64,000 nt of DNA from an uncultured Prevotellaceae bacterium (GTDB lineage: Bacteria > Bacteroidota > Bacteroidia > Bacteroidales > Bacteroidaceae): contig ONTS01000004.1 in NCBI GenBank assembly GCA_900320845.1, forward strand, positions 22,033 to 86,032, given 5' to 3'. Both the position numbers and the translations under genes were made by a program. Under the pieces are notes generated by a model, which had not been told where the DNA came from, made no database searches, and saw only the letters and a list, made by a program, of their open reading frames with translations. Position 1 is the stretch's first letter; every line of letters begins with the position of its first letter. Shown one piece after another: positions 16,848-25,276 of this stretch.

Positions 16848-18353
16848 TTACTTTACATACTCTGCGAAGTCTGTGAGGTGCATGTCGCCTTTTCTTGCAA
16901 GAGTGTCGTGGAATGCGAATGCAGCTGGCAGATTGTGTGCTGTGTGTCCGCCTTTCGCTATCTTGAGGTAGTCCCAGAGCAGTTGTTTGTAGTCGGGATG
17001 TGCGCAGTTTTCGATGATGAGTTGTGCGCGCTGCATGGGGCTCTTACCTCTGAGGTCGGCAATGCCTTGTTCGGTTACAATGATGTTTACGTCATGTTCG
17101 GAGTGGTCCTGGTGTGACACGAAGGGCACGATGGATGAGATGAGTCCGTCTTTTGCTGTCGATGCGCATGTAAAGATGGAGATGTATGCGTTGCGTTCAA
17201 AGTCGCCTGAGCCACCAATGCCATTCATCATCTTTGTGCCTGAGATGTGTGTGGAGTTGGCGTTGCCGTAGATGTCTACTTCGATGGCTGTGTTGATGGC
17301 TATGACACCGAGTCTGCGTATCACTTCGGGGTTGTTGCTGATTTCTGCCGGTCGTATGGTGAGGTGATCTTTGAAGTGATCCATGTTGTCGTATACCTGC
17401 ATGAGGCATTCGTTGGTTACGCTGAGTGAGCATGTGGAGCCGTTTTTGACTCTGCCTTGCAGCATCATGTCGATGACAGCGTCTTGTATTACTTCTGTGT
17501 ATACGTTGAAGTCGGGCACGTGTTTATCCTTTCCGAGAGCTGCCAGGATGGCGTTAGCAGTTGTTCCGACGCCGCTCTGCAGGGGCAGGAAAGTAGAAGG
17601 TATGATACCTCTGTGCATGTCGTTGACGAGGAATTCGGCTACAGAGTGTCCGATAGTTTCCGTTACGGGGTCGCTACCTTTAAATCCTCTTGCTTCGTCG
17701 GGTAGGTTGCACTCTACGACGCCTACTATTTTCTCGCGTGGTATCTCTATATAAGGTGTACCGATGCGGTCGCCTACATTGATGATAGGTATGGGCTGTC
17801 GCATGGGTGGGTCGGCAGGCTCATACATGTCTTGTATGAGTTTGGCGTTGGGGTTGTGGAAGTGGTTGAGTTCGAGTATTACGTTCTTAGCGAGTCTTGC
17901 TGCTGTAGGTGCTATGCCGCCAGCAGCAGTCATATATGCGCGGCATGTTGTTTCGCCTTCTTCGATGTCGCAGCATTCGAGAATGGCCCAGTCTACCTCG
18001 CCATAGAATCCGTATCGCATCTCTTGTGCCATGTGGCTGAGGTGTAGGTCGTTGTAAGGTATTTCTCCAGCGTTGACTGATTTGCGGAAGTCTCCGTTGG
18101 TTGTGTATGGTGCTCTGTATTTGATGGCTTTTGCTTGTGCGAGCACTCCGTCGGTGCTTTCGCCCGTTGATGCTCCTGTGAGGATAGCTACCTTGAAAGG
18201 TTTGCCAGCCTGGTGTTCGCTTTCGGCTATTTTTGCTAATTCTCTTGTAGTAGCTTTGGGTGCTCCAGCGGGAGTAAATCCGCTGAGTGCGATGGTTTGA
18301 TCGTTCTTGATGAACGAGGCAGCTTCTTGTGCTGTTATTCTTTTGTAAGCCAT
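16848..18353 (-). CDS. Acetyl-CoA hydrolase/acetate CoA-transferase family protein
   Basis: This class I CoA-transferase probably moves CoA between succinyl-CoA or another acyl-CoA and acetate, linking acetate and succinate/propionate fermentation. The 501-residue length fits the family. The catalytic Glu is expected in VYTEVIQDAV (Glu287). Glycine loops GVGTTANAILAALG (about 261) and NGIGGSGDF (about 377) form the CoA and oxyanion sites. The C-terminal part carries IIVTEQGIADLRGKSP. It is monocistronic, with its own -7 box at 18414-18421. Which acyl-CoA it prefers cannot be told from sequence. Confidence 0.92.
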   Translation of the reverse strand: MAYKRITAQEAASFIKNDQTIALSGFTPAGAPKATTRELAKIAESEHQAGKPFKVAILTGASTGESTDGVLAQAKAIKYRAPYTTNGDFRKSVNAGEIPYNDLHLSHMAQEMRYGFYGEVDWAILECCDIEEGETTCRAYMTAAGGIAPTAARLAKNVILELNHFHNPNAKLIQDMYEPADPPMRQPIPIINVGDRIGTPYIEIPREKIVGVVECNLPDEARGFKGSDPVTETIGHSVAEFLVNDMHRGIIPSTFLPLQSGVGTTANAILAALGKDKHVPDFNVYTEVIQDAVIDMMLQGRVKNGSTCSLSVTNECLMQVYDNMDHFKDHLTIRPAEISNNPEVIRRLGVIAINTAIEVDIYGNANSTHISGTKMMNGIGGSGDFERNAYISIFTCASTAKDGLISSIVPFVSHQDHSEHDVNIIVTEQGIADLRGKSPMQRAQLIIENCAHPDYKQLLWDYLKIAKGGHTAHNLPAAFAFHDTLARKGDMHLTDFAEYVK

Positions 18354-18413
18354 GTTTTAGTTTTTTGTTTTTTTTATTATTTGAATTTTTTGTTTGCTTG
18401 TTAGAGATGTTTG

Positions 18414-18421
18414 CAAAGGTA
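18414..18421 (-). promoter_or_regulatory. Bacteroidota -7 box for the CoA-transferase gene
   Basis: CAAAGGTA on the + strand is TACCTTTG on the minus strand. It gives a leader of roughly 55 nt to the ATG at 18353. Confidence 0.6.
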
Positions 18422-18563
18422 AGGTGTATTTATGATATGGCAATTTAGAAGTTATTATTTTTTGTTGTTGGGTGTGTAGCCTTGTCATTGTGTTGCTGTG
18501 ATACAGCAACTGACGGGACGGGGCTTGGTGGTTGCTGGGTTGGGGTGAGGGTGATTGTTATGG

Positions 18564-20264
18564 TTAGTTTTCTTTCTGCTTGATACCTGTGTAGGCTTCT
18601 ACGACATTAACAACATAGTCGCCGAGTTTTTCACATTCGTTGATGATGTCCATGTAGATGGTGCTGATGGCGTATGTGTATTTATGTTCGTTGAGGTCAA
18701 TGATGTTTTGTGTTTTGAGTTGTGATCGGTAGTTGTTTATTTCGTTTTCGATGTTGAATGTTTTGTTGATATCGTGTTTTTCTTTTTTTCCGCTGAGGTT
18801 GTTGTTCATTTGTGTGAGTGCATTGTCAGTGAGTTCAATCATCTCTAGAATGTGTTTGTATTGTTCTTGTGTGAAGTTTATCTGGTCTTTGTTTCTTCGT
18901 TTTATGGATCGTGCGATGTTGTTGCATGCGTCTCCAATGCTTTCTATTTCAGAAATTTCGCGCAGCATGGCTCTTATTTTCTGTTTTGTTTCGTCGGAGA
19001 GGTGAGCATTGCTGACATTGTCGAGGTATTTGGCAATCTCGAGTTCCATGTTGTCGGATATATTTTCGTACTTTTCTATTCTTTGGTAAAGTTTGTCGGC
19101 TTTGTCGTGGTCTTTCTCTACGAGCATGGTTTTGACAAATCCGAACATTCTCTGTATTCTGACGGCGAAAGAGATGATTTCCTTTTCTGCTTCGAGTACT
19201 GAGAGTTCGGGCGTCTTCATGATACCGCTCTGTATGAAGTGGAGTCGGAAGTCTTCCTCCTCTTCTACGTTCTTAGCCTTGATGGCCCATGTGACGAATC
19301 GTTCAATCTGCCGTACGAAGGAGATGAGGAGAAGGGTGTTGGTGATGTTGAATGCCGAGTGGAACGTTGCGAGTACTACCGACGCCTTGAGTGCAAAGTT
19401 GGGATTGTCGGGTGTCATGTCGGGTTGGTATCCGGCTATGGCGCATACGGCTTTGAAAAAAGGTTTGAGTAGTATGAGTGCCCAGACGACTCCCAGTAGG
19501 TTGATGCTCAGGTGTGCGAAGGCAGCTCGTCGGGCCTGTACGTTGGCACTGAGGGCAACGATATTCGAGGTGATGGTGGTGCCTATATTTTCGCCCAAGA
19601 CAAGCATGATACCTTGTTCGATGTGTAGGACTCCTGTACTGCATAGCATCATGGTTATAGCCATGATGGCTGCTGAGGACTGAACACAGAGAGTTAGCAC
19701 GGTTCCCATAAGCAGAAAGAGGAGCGAGGTGAGCAGGTTGGCATTGTTGAATGAACTGAAGAAGCCTGTTATCATCTCCTTCGTCTCGGGGTTTTCAACG
19801 AGTGAGAATCCCGTGTCTTTGAGCGTTCCCAGTCCTAAAAAGAGAAATGCTATACCAAAGAGCAGGTCGCCTACGATGCGTCGCTTCTTCATGTATATAA
19901 GAAGTATGCCGAGGAAGAATGCCGGATAAATGAAGTCGGAGATGTTGAATGAAAAACCCAGCGACATAATCCACGCCGTGATGGTAGTACCGATGTGTGC
20001 GCCCATGATGACAGCAATGGCTTGTGCCAACGCCAGAAGGCCTGCATTGACGAACGAGACGGTCATCAGCGTCGTGGCTGTAGAGGACTGTACGGCTGCC
20101 GTTACGGACATGCCAGTCAATACACAAGTGAAACGGTTTGTCGTCATGGCTCCCAACACATGACGTAGCTGAGGACCGGCTAACTTCTGAAGACTGTCGC
20201 TCATAGACTTCATACCGAACATCAACAGAGCAAGCGAACCAAGCAACTTTAATACTATCAACAT
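18564..20264 (-). CDS. Na/Pi cotransporter family protein with PhoU-like C-terminus
   Basis: This is a sodium-phosphate symporter-like membrane protein of about 566 residues. The N-terminal half (to about residue 310) has two inverted Na_Pi_cotrans repeats with QSSTATT (AAVQSSTATTLMTVSFVNAG) and QSSAA (CVQSSAAIMAITMMLC). The C-terminal 220 residues are soluble and helical like PhoU, with ISDNMELEIAKYLDNVS and EISEIESIGDACNNIARSI. The start was set to the ATG at 20262-20264 (MLIVLKLLGSLALLMFG). The open frame extends to 20321 but its added residues do not look like family sequence. It is divergent from the downstream kinase gene. Confidence 0.9.
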   Translation of the reverse strand: MLIVLKLLGSLALLMFGMKSMSDSLQKLAGPQLRHVLGAMTTNRFTCVLTGMSVTAAVQSSTATTLMTVSFVNAGLLALAQAIAVIMGAHIGTTITAWIMSLGFSFNISDFIYPAFFLGILLIYMKKRRIVGDLLFGIAFLFLGLGTLKDTGFSLVENPETKEMITGFFSSFNNANLLTSLLFLLMGTVLTLCVQSSAAIMAITMMLCSTGVLHIEQGIMLVLGENIGTTITSNIVALSANVQARRAAFAHLSINLLGVVWALILLKPFFKAVCAIAGYQPDMTPDNPNFALKASVVLATFHSAFNITNTLLLISFVRQIERFVTWAIKAKNVEEEEDFRLHFIQSGIMKTPELSVLEAEKEIISFAVRIQRMFGFVKTMLVEKDHDKADKLYQRIEKYENISDNMELEIAKYLDNVSNAHLSDETKQKIRAMLREISEIESIGDACNNIARSIKRRNKDQINFTQEQYKHILEMIELTDNALTQMNNNLSGKKEKHDINKTFNIENEINNYRSQLKTQNIIDLNEHKYTYAISTIYMDIINECEKLGDYVVNVVEAYTGIKQKEN

Positions 20265-20346
20265 AACGTCTTTATACTTTATAGTCTTTGAATACCATGC
20301 AGAAAAATAAATGATTATCACTGCCTGTTACCATGACGAAAATCTC

Positions 20347-20354
20347 TATATTTG
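20347..20354 (+). promoter_or_regulatory. Bacteroidota -7 box for the nucleoside kinase gene
   Basis: TATATTTG matches TAnnTTTG and lies 22 bases before the ATG at 20377. Confidence 0.6.
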
Positions 20355-20376
20355 CATTATTCAATTTCACAATAAT

Positions 20377-22050
20377 ATGAAACCTATGGAAAAACAGACT
20401 GTCAAAATCACCTGCAAAAATACGAATAAAACCCTAAACGTAAACATCGGAAGCACACTTTCTGACATCTATCAGCAGTGTGAGGCCTCACTTCCATTTG
20501 AGCCTCTTTGCGCCAAGGTGAACAACAAGGTGCGAGGACTGTCCTATCAGGTCTATCGCAACAAAGACATCGAATATCTGGACATCACCTCTTCTGAGGG
20601 ATTCAGAGTATATACACGCACACTGTTCTTCATACTCAGCAAAGCCGTCAACGACATGTTCCCCGACGCATACGTACGCATCGACACACCCATAAGCAAC
20701 GGATACTACTGCGACCTCAGAATAGGCAGAACAGTAACATTGCAAGATGTAGAACTGCTCCAACAGCGTATGCAACACATCATCAGTCAACAACTTCACA
20801 TAGAGCGCTACGACTGCAGAATGGAAGAAGCCATACAGCTTTTCAGCAAAAAACCAACAAAGACAAAAGTAAAACTCCTGCAGACCATCGGACACCTCTA
20901 CACCACATACTACCGCATTGATGACTATGCAGACTACTACTACGGACCACTGCTCAACAACACTGCACAAATACATCTATTTGCCCTTGAGAAGTTCTAC
21001 GACGGACTACTGCTGCGCCTTCCATCCAAGACCAACCCAATGCAACTCGACAACATCATCAAACAAGACAAGATGTTTGACATATTCAAGGAACACCACC
21101 GATGGCAAGACATACTGAACATGGAGACCATAGGCGACTTCAACCAAGCCGTAGCCGAAGGAAAAGCTACCGACATAGTCAACATTTCAGAAGCACTGCA
21201 GGAGAAAAAAATAGCCAAGATAGCCGAAGATATAGCCAACAACCACGACACCAGACTCATACTCATCTCCGGACCATCATCAAGCGGAAAGACAACAACA
21301 AGCAAACGACTCAGCATACAACTGCTATGCAACGGCAAACAACCAATTGCCATATCACTCGACGACTACTTCCTCGACCGAACACTCACACCTAAAGACG
21401 AAAAAGGCGAATACGACTACGAAAGCCTATACGCACTCAACATACCACTGCTCAACCAACACCTCCGACAACTATTCAACGGAGAAGAAATAGAACTGCC
21501 TAAGTACGACTTCCGAACAGGTACCAACAAACCCTCAGGAAAACACCTGCGACTACACGACAACCAACTACTCATACTCGAAGGCATACACGCACTCAAC
21601 CCACTGCTGACCAAAGACATCAACGACAACATCAAATTCAAAATCTATGCCTCAGCACTCACAACCATACTGCTCGACTACCACAACTATATACCAACCA
21701 CCGACAACCGACTTCTGCGACGCATCATACGCGACCATAAGTACAGAGGCACATCCGCAGAACAGACACTACAACGATGGCAGAGCGTGAGACAAGGCGA
21801 AAACAAATGGATATTCCCATATCAGGAAAATGCTGACGCCATGTTCAACACAGCCATGATTTACGAACTCGCTGTCATAAGACAACAAGCACTGCCACTG
21901 CTCCAACAAGTACCCGAAAACAGCCCACAACATAGCGAAGCACACAGACTGGCCAAACTGCTGACTTACATCACACCCATCAGCGACGAACAACTGCCGC
22001 AGACATCACTGCTAAGAGAGTTCGTCGGAGGATCGTCGTTCAACTACTAA
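20377..22050 (+). CDS. Uridine kinase-like nucleoside kinase with TGS/SAD-like N-terminus
   Basis: This protein of about 557 residues has a C-terminal phosphoribulokinase/uridine kinase domain. The P-loop is GPSSSGKTTTSKRLS at about residue 300, followed by ISLDDYFLDR and ILEGIHALNP. The N-terminal part resembles a TGS domain followed by a threonyl-tRNA synthetase-type second additional domain (RIDTPISNGYYCDLRIG). This architecture is known from nucleoside kinase proteins in Bacteroidota and Firmicutes. It presumably phosphorylates uridine/cytidine or a related substrate. The start at 20377 follows the promoter box; an in-frame ATG at 20386 is an alternative. Confidence 0.9.
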   Translation: MKPMEKQTVKITCKNTNKTLNVNIGSTLSDIYQQCEASLPFEPLCAKVNNKVRGLSYQVYRNKDIEYLDITSSEGFRVYTRTLFFILSKAVNDMFPDAYVRIDTPISNGYYCDLRIGRTVTLQDVELLQQRMQHIISQQLHIERYDCRMEEAIQLFSKKPTKTKVKLLQTIGHLYTTYYRIDDYADYYYGPLLNNTAQIHLFALEKFYDGLLLRLPSKTNPMQLDNIIKQDKMFDIFKEHHRWQDILNMETIGDFNQAVAEGKATDIVNISEALQEKKIAKIAEDIANNHDTRLILISGPSSSGKTTTSKRLSIQLLCNGKQPIAISLDDYFLDRTLTPKDEKGEYDYESLYALNIPLLNQHLRQLFNGEEIELPKYDFRTGTNKPSGKHLRLHDNQLLILEGIHALNPLLTKDINDNIKFKIYASALTTILLDYHNYIPTTDNRLLRRIIRDHKYRGTSAEQTLQRWQSVRQGENKWIFPYQENADAMFNTAMIYELAVIRQQALPLLQQVPENSPQHSEAHRLAKLLTYITPISDEQLPQTSLLREFVGGSSFNY

Positions 22051-22078
22051 ACAGATAAAAACAACATCAGCACGGACA

Positions 22079-22104
22079 TGCCCTGCCAAAACTGAAAAGC
22101 GGTG
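22079..22104 (-). repeat. 26-bp dispersed repeat, copy 2 (inverted)
   Basis: This is the reverse complement of 35-60 with one mismatch. It lies in the 250-bp gap between the kinase gene and korA. The rest of that gap is AT-rich; GACATTTG at about 22196 is a near match to the -7 box for korA. Confidence 0.5.
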
Positions 22105-22301
22105 GGCAACGCTCGCGCCGCTTCTAAACATTAGTGCAACAAGGAGCATAAAACGAAAAAGTACGATTCTTTTTTGCAGAATGCAAAACTATTAAGACAT
22201 TTGCAGCCACAATTGTTTAAAAACACGCACACACAATAATCGAAAACATAAAACACACAAAATAAAGACGTTTCTTAAATTTCTCTAATCACATTCAAAA
22301 C

Positions 22302-24152
22302 ATGGCTGAACAACTCGAAGTGAAAGGACTCGAACAAGTCGTAATACGGTTCTCCGGTGACAGCGGCGACGGCATGCAGCTCGCAGGAAACATTTTCTCT
22401 ACCATATCGGCAACAGTAGGCAACAGCATATCGACATTTCCCGACTACCCTGCGGACATACGAGCTCCGCAAGGATCGCTGACAGGAGTAAGCGGATTCC
22501 AGGTACATGTAGGCGAAAGCAAGGTCTACACACCAGGCGACCTCTGCGACGTGCTAGTGGCAATGAACGCAGCTGCGCTCAAAACACAGTACCAATACGC
22601 CAAACCGCAGGCAACAATCATTATCGATACTGACGCCTTTGGACCCGCTGACCTAAAAAAGGCAGAGTTCAAAACACCCGACTATCTCGCTGAAATGGGC
22701 ATCGACACCGATCGCGTCGTAGCATGTCCGCTCACGACTATGGTCAAGGACTCTCTCGCAGACTCGGGCATGGACAACAAAGCCATACTCAAGTGCAGAA
22801 ACATGTTCGCACTCGGACTCGTATGCTGGCTCTTCCACCGCGATATCACACTTGTAGAAGCGTTTCTCAGAGAGAAGTTCGCCAAAAAGCCAGAGATAGC
22901 CGAAAACAATATAAAAGTGGTACGCGCTGGTTATCACTTCGGACACAACACACACTCAAGCGTACCAGCAACCTATCGCATCGACTCCAAACATAAGGAG
23001 ACAGGAAGATATATGGATATCACAGGCAACAAAGCTACTGCTTACGGACTCGTCGCAGCAGCTGAGAAAGCTGGACTGAAACTCTTCCTCGGCTCATACC
23101 CCATCACACCGGCTACGGATATTCTACACGAGCTCTCTAAACATAAGTCTATGGGAGTCGTAACGGTACAGTGCGAAGACGAAATAAGCGGATGCTGCAC
23201 GGCCATAGGCGCGGCCTTCTCTGGAGCACTGGCAGCTACAAGCACATCAGGACCAGGTATATGCCTCAAAAGCGAAGCGATAAACCTGGCCGTAATTGAC
23301 GAACTGCCCCTCGTTATCATAGACGTACAACGTGGTGGACCTTCGACAGGACTTCCTACAAAAAGCGAACAGACTGACCTCTTGCAGGTGCTCTACGGAC
23401 GCAACGGCGAAAGCCCCATGCCCGTCATAGCAGCTACAAGTCCTACCAACTGCTTCGACGCTGTCTATGCTGCTGCAAAGATAGCAGTCGAACACCTCAC
23501 ACCCGTTGTGCTACTCACCGACGCATTTATTGCCAACGGATCAGGAGCATGGAAGCTGCCGAAGATGAACGAACTGCCCGACATACATCCCCACTACGCT
23601 ACAAAGGAGATGAAGGACAACTACACTCCCTACTTCCGAGACGACAAATCACTGGCACGCTACTGGGCTGTACCAGGAATGGAAGGCTATACACACATCC
23701 TCGGTGGACTTGAGAAGGACGAAAAGACGGGCGCCATAAGCACCGACCCTGACAACCACCACCACATGTGTCTGCAAAGAGCCGAAAAAGTAGCACGCAT
23801 CGAAGTGCCCGAACTCGAAGTCACAGGCGATAAAGAAGATGCCCAACTGCTCATCGTAGGATGGGGAAGCACATACGGACATCTCTACACTGCCATGGAA
23901 GAAATGCGAGCAAAGGGAAAGAAAGTGGCACATGCTCACTTCCAATTCCTCAACCCGCTGCCGAAAAACACTGCTGAAGTGCTCAAGAGGTATAAAAAAG
24001 TTGTCGTGGCAGAGCAGAATCTCGGACAGTTTGCCATGTATCTCAAAGGCAAAGTTGACGGATTCATGCCATACCAGTACAACGAGGTAAAAGGTCAACC
24101 TTTCCAGGTCGCTCACCTGGTTGAAGCTTTCGAGGAAATCATCAATAAATGA
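22302..24152 (+). CDS. korA: 2-oxoglutarate (2-oxoacid):ferredoxin oxidoreductase, alpha subunit (fused gamma-alpha)
   Basis: This is the catalytic alpha subunit of a ferredoxin-dependent 2-oxoacid oxidoreductase that makes or uses acyl-CoA with low-potential electrons. The 616 residues join a gamma-like domain (about 1-190, starting VVIRFSGDSGDGMQLAG) to the pyrimidine-binding alpha domain (FLGSYPITPATDILHEL, QCEDEISGCCTAIGAAFSG, ATSTSGPGICLKSE). A transketolase C-like domain follows. 2-Oxoglutarate is the usual substrate of this fused form, but pyruvate-like substrates cannot be excluded. Its TGA overlaps the korB start by 4 bp (ATGA). Confidence 0.93.
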   Translation: MAEQLEVKGLEQVVIRFSGDSGDGMQLAGNIFSTISATVGNSISTFPDYPADIRAPQGSLTGVSGFQVHVGESKVYTPGDLCDVLVAMNAAALKTQYQYAKPQATIIIDTDAFGPADLKKAEFKTPDYLAEMGIDTDRVVACPLTTMVKDSLADSGMDNKAILKCRNMFALGLVCWLFHRDITLVEAFLREKFAKKPEIAENNIKVVRAGYHFGHNTHSSVPATYRIDSKHKETGRYMDITGNKATAYGLVAAAEKAGLKLFLGSYPITPATDILHELSKHKSMGVVTVQCEDEISGCCTAIGAAFSGALAATSTSGPGICLKSEAINLAVIDELPLVIIDVQRGGPSTGLPTKSEQTDLLQVLYGRNGESPMPVIAATSPTNCFDAVYAAAKIAVEHLTPVVLLTDAFIANGSGAWKLPKMNELPDIHPHYATKEMKDNYTPYFRDDKSLARYWAVPGMEGYTHILGGLEKDEKTGAISTDPDNHHHMCLQRAEKVARIEVPELEVTGDKEDAQLLIVGWGSTYGHLYTAMEEMRAKGKKVAHAHFQFLNPLPKNTAEVLKRYKKVVVAEQNLGQFAMYLKGKVDGFMPYQYNEVKGQPFQVAHLVEAFEEIINK

Positions 24153-25174
24153 AAAATCTGCTAACCATGAATACATACACAGCACAAGATTATAAGAAAG
24201 GACAACCTCGTTGGTGTCCGGGTTGCGGCGACCACTTCTTCCTCGCCTCTCTACACAAAGCTATGGCTGAACTCGGCATACCGCCTCACCAGATCGCTGT
24301 AATCTCTGGCATAGGATGCTCGAGCCGACTGCCCTACTATGTCAACACATACGCCATGCAGACCATACACGGACGTGCAGCTGCTATAGCATCAGGAGCA
24401 AAAATCGCTAACCCCGACCTTTGCGTATGGCAGGTGTCCGGAGACGGAGATGCCCTCGCCATCGGTGGTAACCACTTCATACACGCCATGAGAAGAAATA
24501 TCGACATCAACGTCATTCTCCTCAACAACCGTATCTACGGACTCACCAAAGGACAGTATTCGCCTACTTCCCCACGTGGCTTCGTGTCGAAGTCTTCACC
24601 CTATGGCACTGTAGAAGACCCATTCCGTCCTGCAGAGCTGTGCTTCGGTGCACGTGGACGATTCTTTGCACGCACAGTCGCTACTGATGCGCCCGAGACA
24701 ATAGCAGTACTCAAAGCTGCTTACCAACACAAAGGAGCGGCCGTGTGCGAAATCATGCAGAACTGTGTCATCTTCAACGACCACACACACGACGCCATAT
24801 ATAATAAGGAAGGAAGAAAGAAGAACGCCATCTACGTAAGACATGGAGAAAAACTCGTCTTCGGTGAAAACAACGAATACGGAATCGTACAAGACGGATT
24901 CAACCTCAAAGTCGTGGAGATAGGCAAAAACGGATACACCATCGATGATGTGCTTGTACACGATGCACATTGCGAAGACAACACACTGCAGCTCAAGCTT
25001 GCTATGATGCAGGTGGAAGAAGGATTCCCAGTGGCCCTCGGAGTCATCAGAGACGTGAAAGCACCTACCTACGACACCGCTATCTACGCACAAATTGAAG
25101 AAGTGAAACAAAAGAAAAAGTACCATAACTTCGAAGAACTGCTCGAGACAAACGATACATGGGAAGTGAAGTAA
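24149..25174 (+). CDS. korB: 2-oxoglutarate (2-oxoacid):ferredoxin oxidoreductase, beta subunit
   Basis: This subunit binds thiamine diphosphate and the [4Fe-4S] cluster of the KorAB enzyme. Visible are the Cys motif RWCPGCGDHFFLASL, GIGCSSRLPYY, and the TPP motif GDGDALAIGGNHFIHA ending in LLNN. At 341 residues it matches the family. The start overlaps korA by ATGA; an ATG at 24167 (MNTYTAQDYKK) is an alternative. No separate delta/ferredoxin subunit gene is next to it, so soluble ferredoxin probably accepts the electrons. A strong terminator follows at 25208-25243. Confidence 0.95.
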   Translation: MKNLLTMNTYTAQDYKKGQPRWCPGCGDHFFLASLHKAMAELGIPPHQIAVISGIGCSSRLPYYVNTYAMQTIHGRAAAIASGAKIANPDLCVWQVSGDGDALAIGGNHFIHAMRRNIDINVILLNNRIYGLTKGQYSPTSPRGFVSKSSPYGTVEDPFRPAELCFGARGRFFARTVATDAPETIAVLKAAYQHKGAAVCEIMQNCVIFNDHTHDAIYNKEGRKKNAIYVRHGEKLVFGENNEYGIVQDGFNLKVVEIGKNGYTIDDVLVHDAHCEDNTLQLKLAMMQVEEGFPVALGVIRDVKAPTYDTAIYAQIEEVKQKKKYHNFEELLETNDTWEVK

Positions 25175-25207
25175 CAACACCACTCCCAACATGAGTAAAT
25201 GAAAATA

Positions 25208-25243
25208 AAAAGAACCGGAATAACCTTGTTCCGGTTCTTTTTT
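25208..25243 (+). terminator. Rho-independent terminator after korAB
   Basis: AGAACCGGAA (25211-25220) and TTCCGGTTCT (25229-25238) form a perfect 10-bp stem with an 8-base loop, followed by a T-run to 25243. An open frame begins at 25199 inside this structure, which argues that rnr starts later, at 25277. Confidence 0.85.
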
Positions 25244-25244
25244 G

Positions 25245-25252
25245 TACCTTTG
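25245..25252 (+). promoter_or_regulatory. Bacteroidota -7 box for rnr
   Basis: TACCTTTG matches TAnnTTTG. It begins directly after the korAB terminator and lies 24 bases before the ATG at 25277. Confidence 0.7.
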
Positions 25253-25276
25253 CTACAAGTATCATACACAGCAACT

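Noticed and set aside
20240-20300. Possible dif-like site at the composition switch (TTATGTTGAT on the minus strand)
   Set aside because: One arm resembles a XerD site but the other arm and the 6-bp centre do not match, and the sequence overlaps the start codon of the Na/Pi cotransporter gene.
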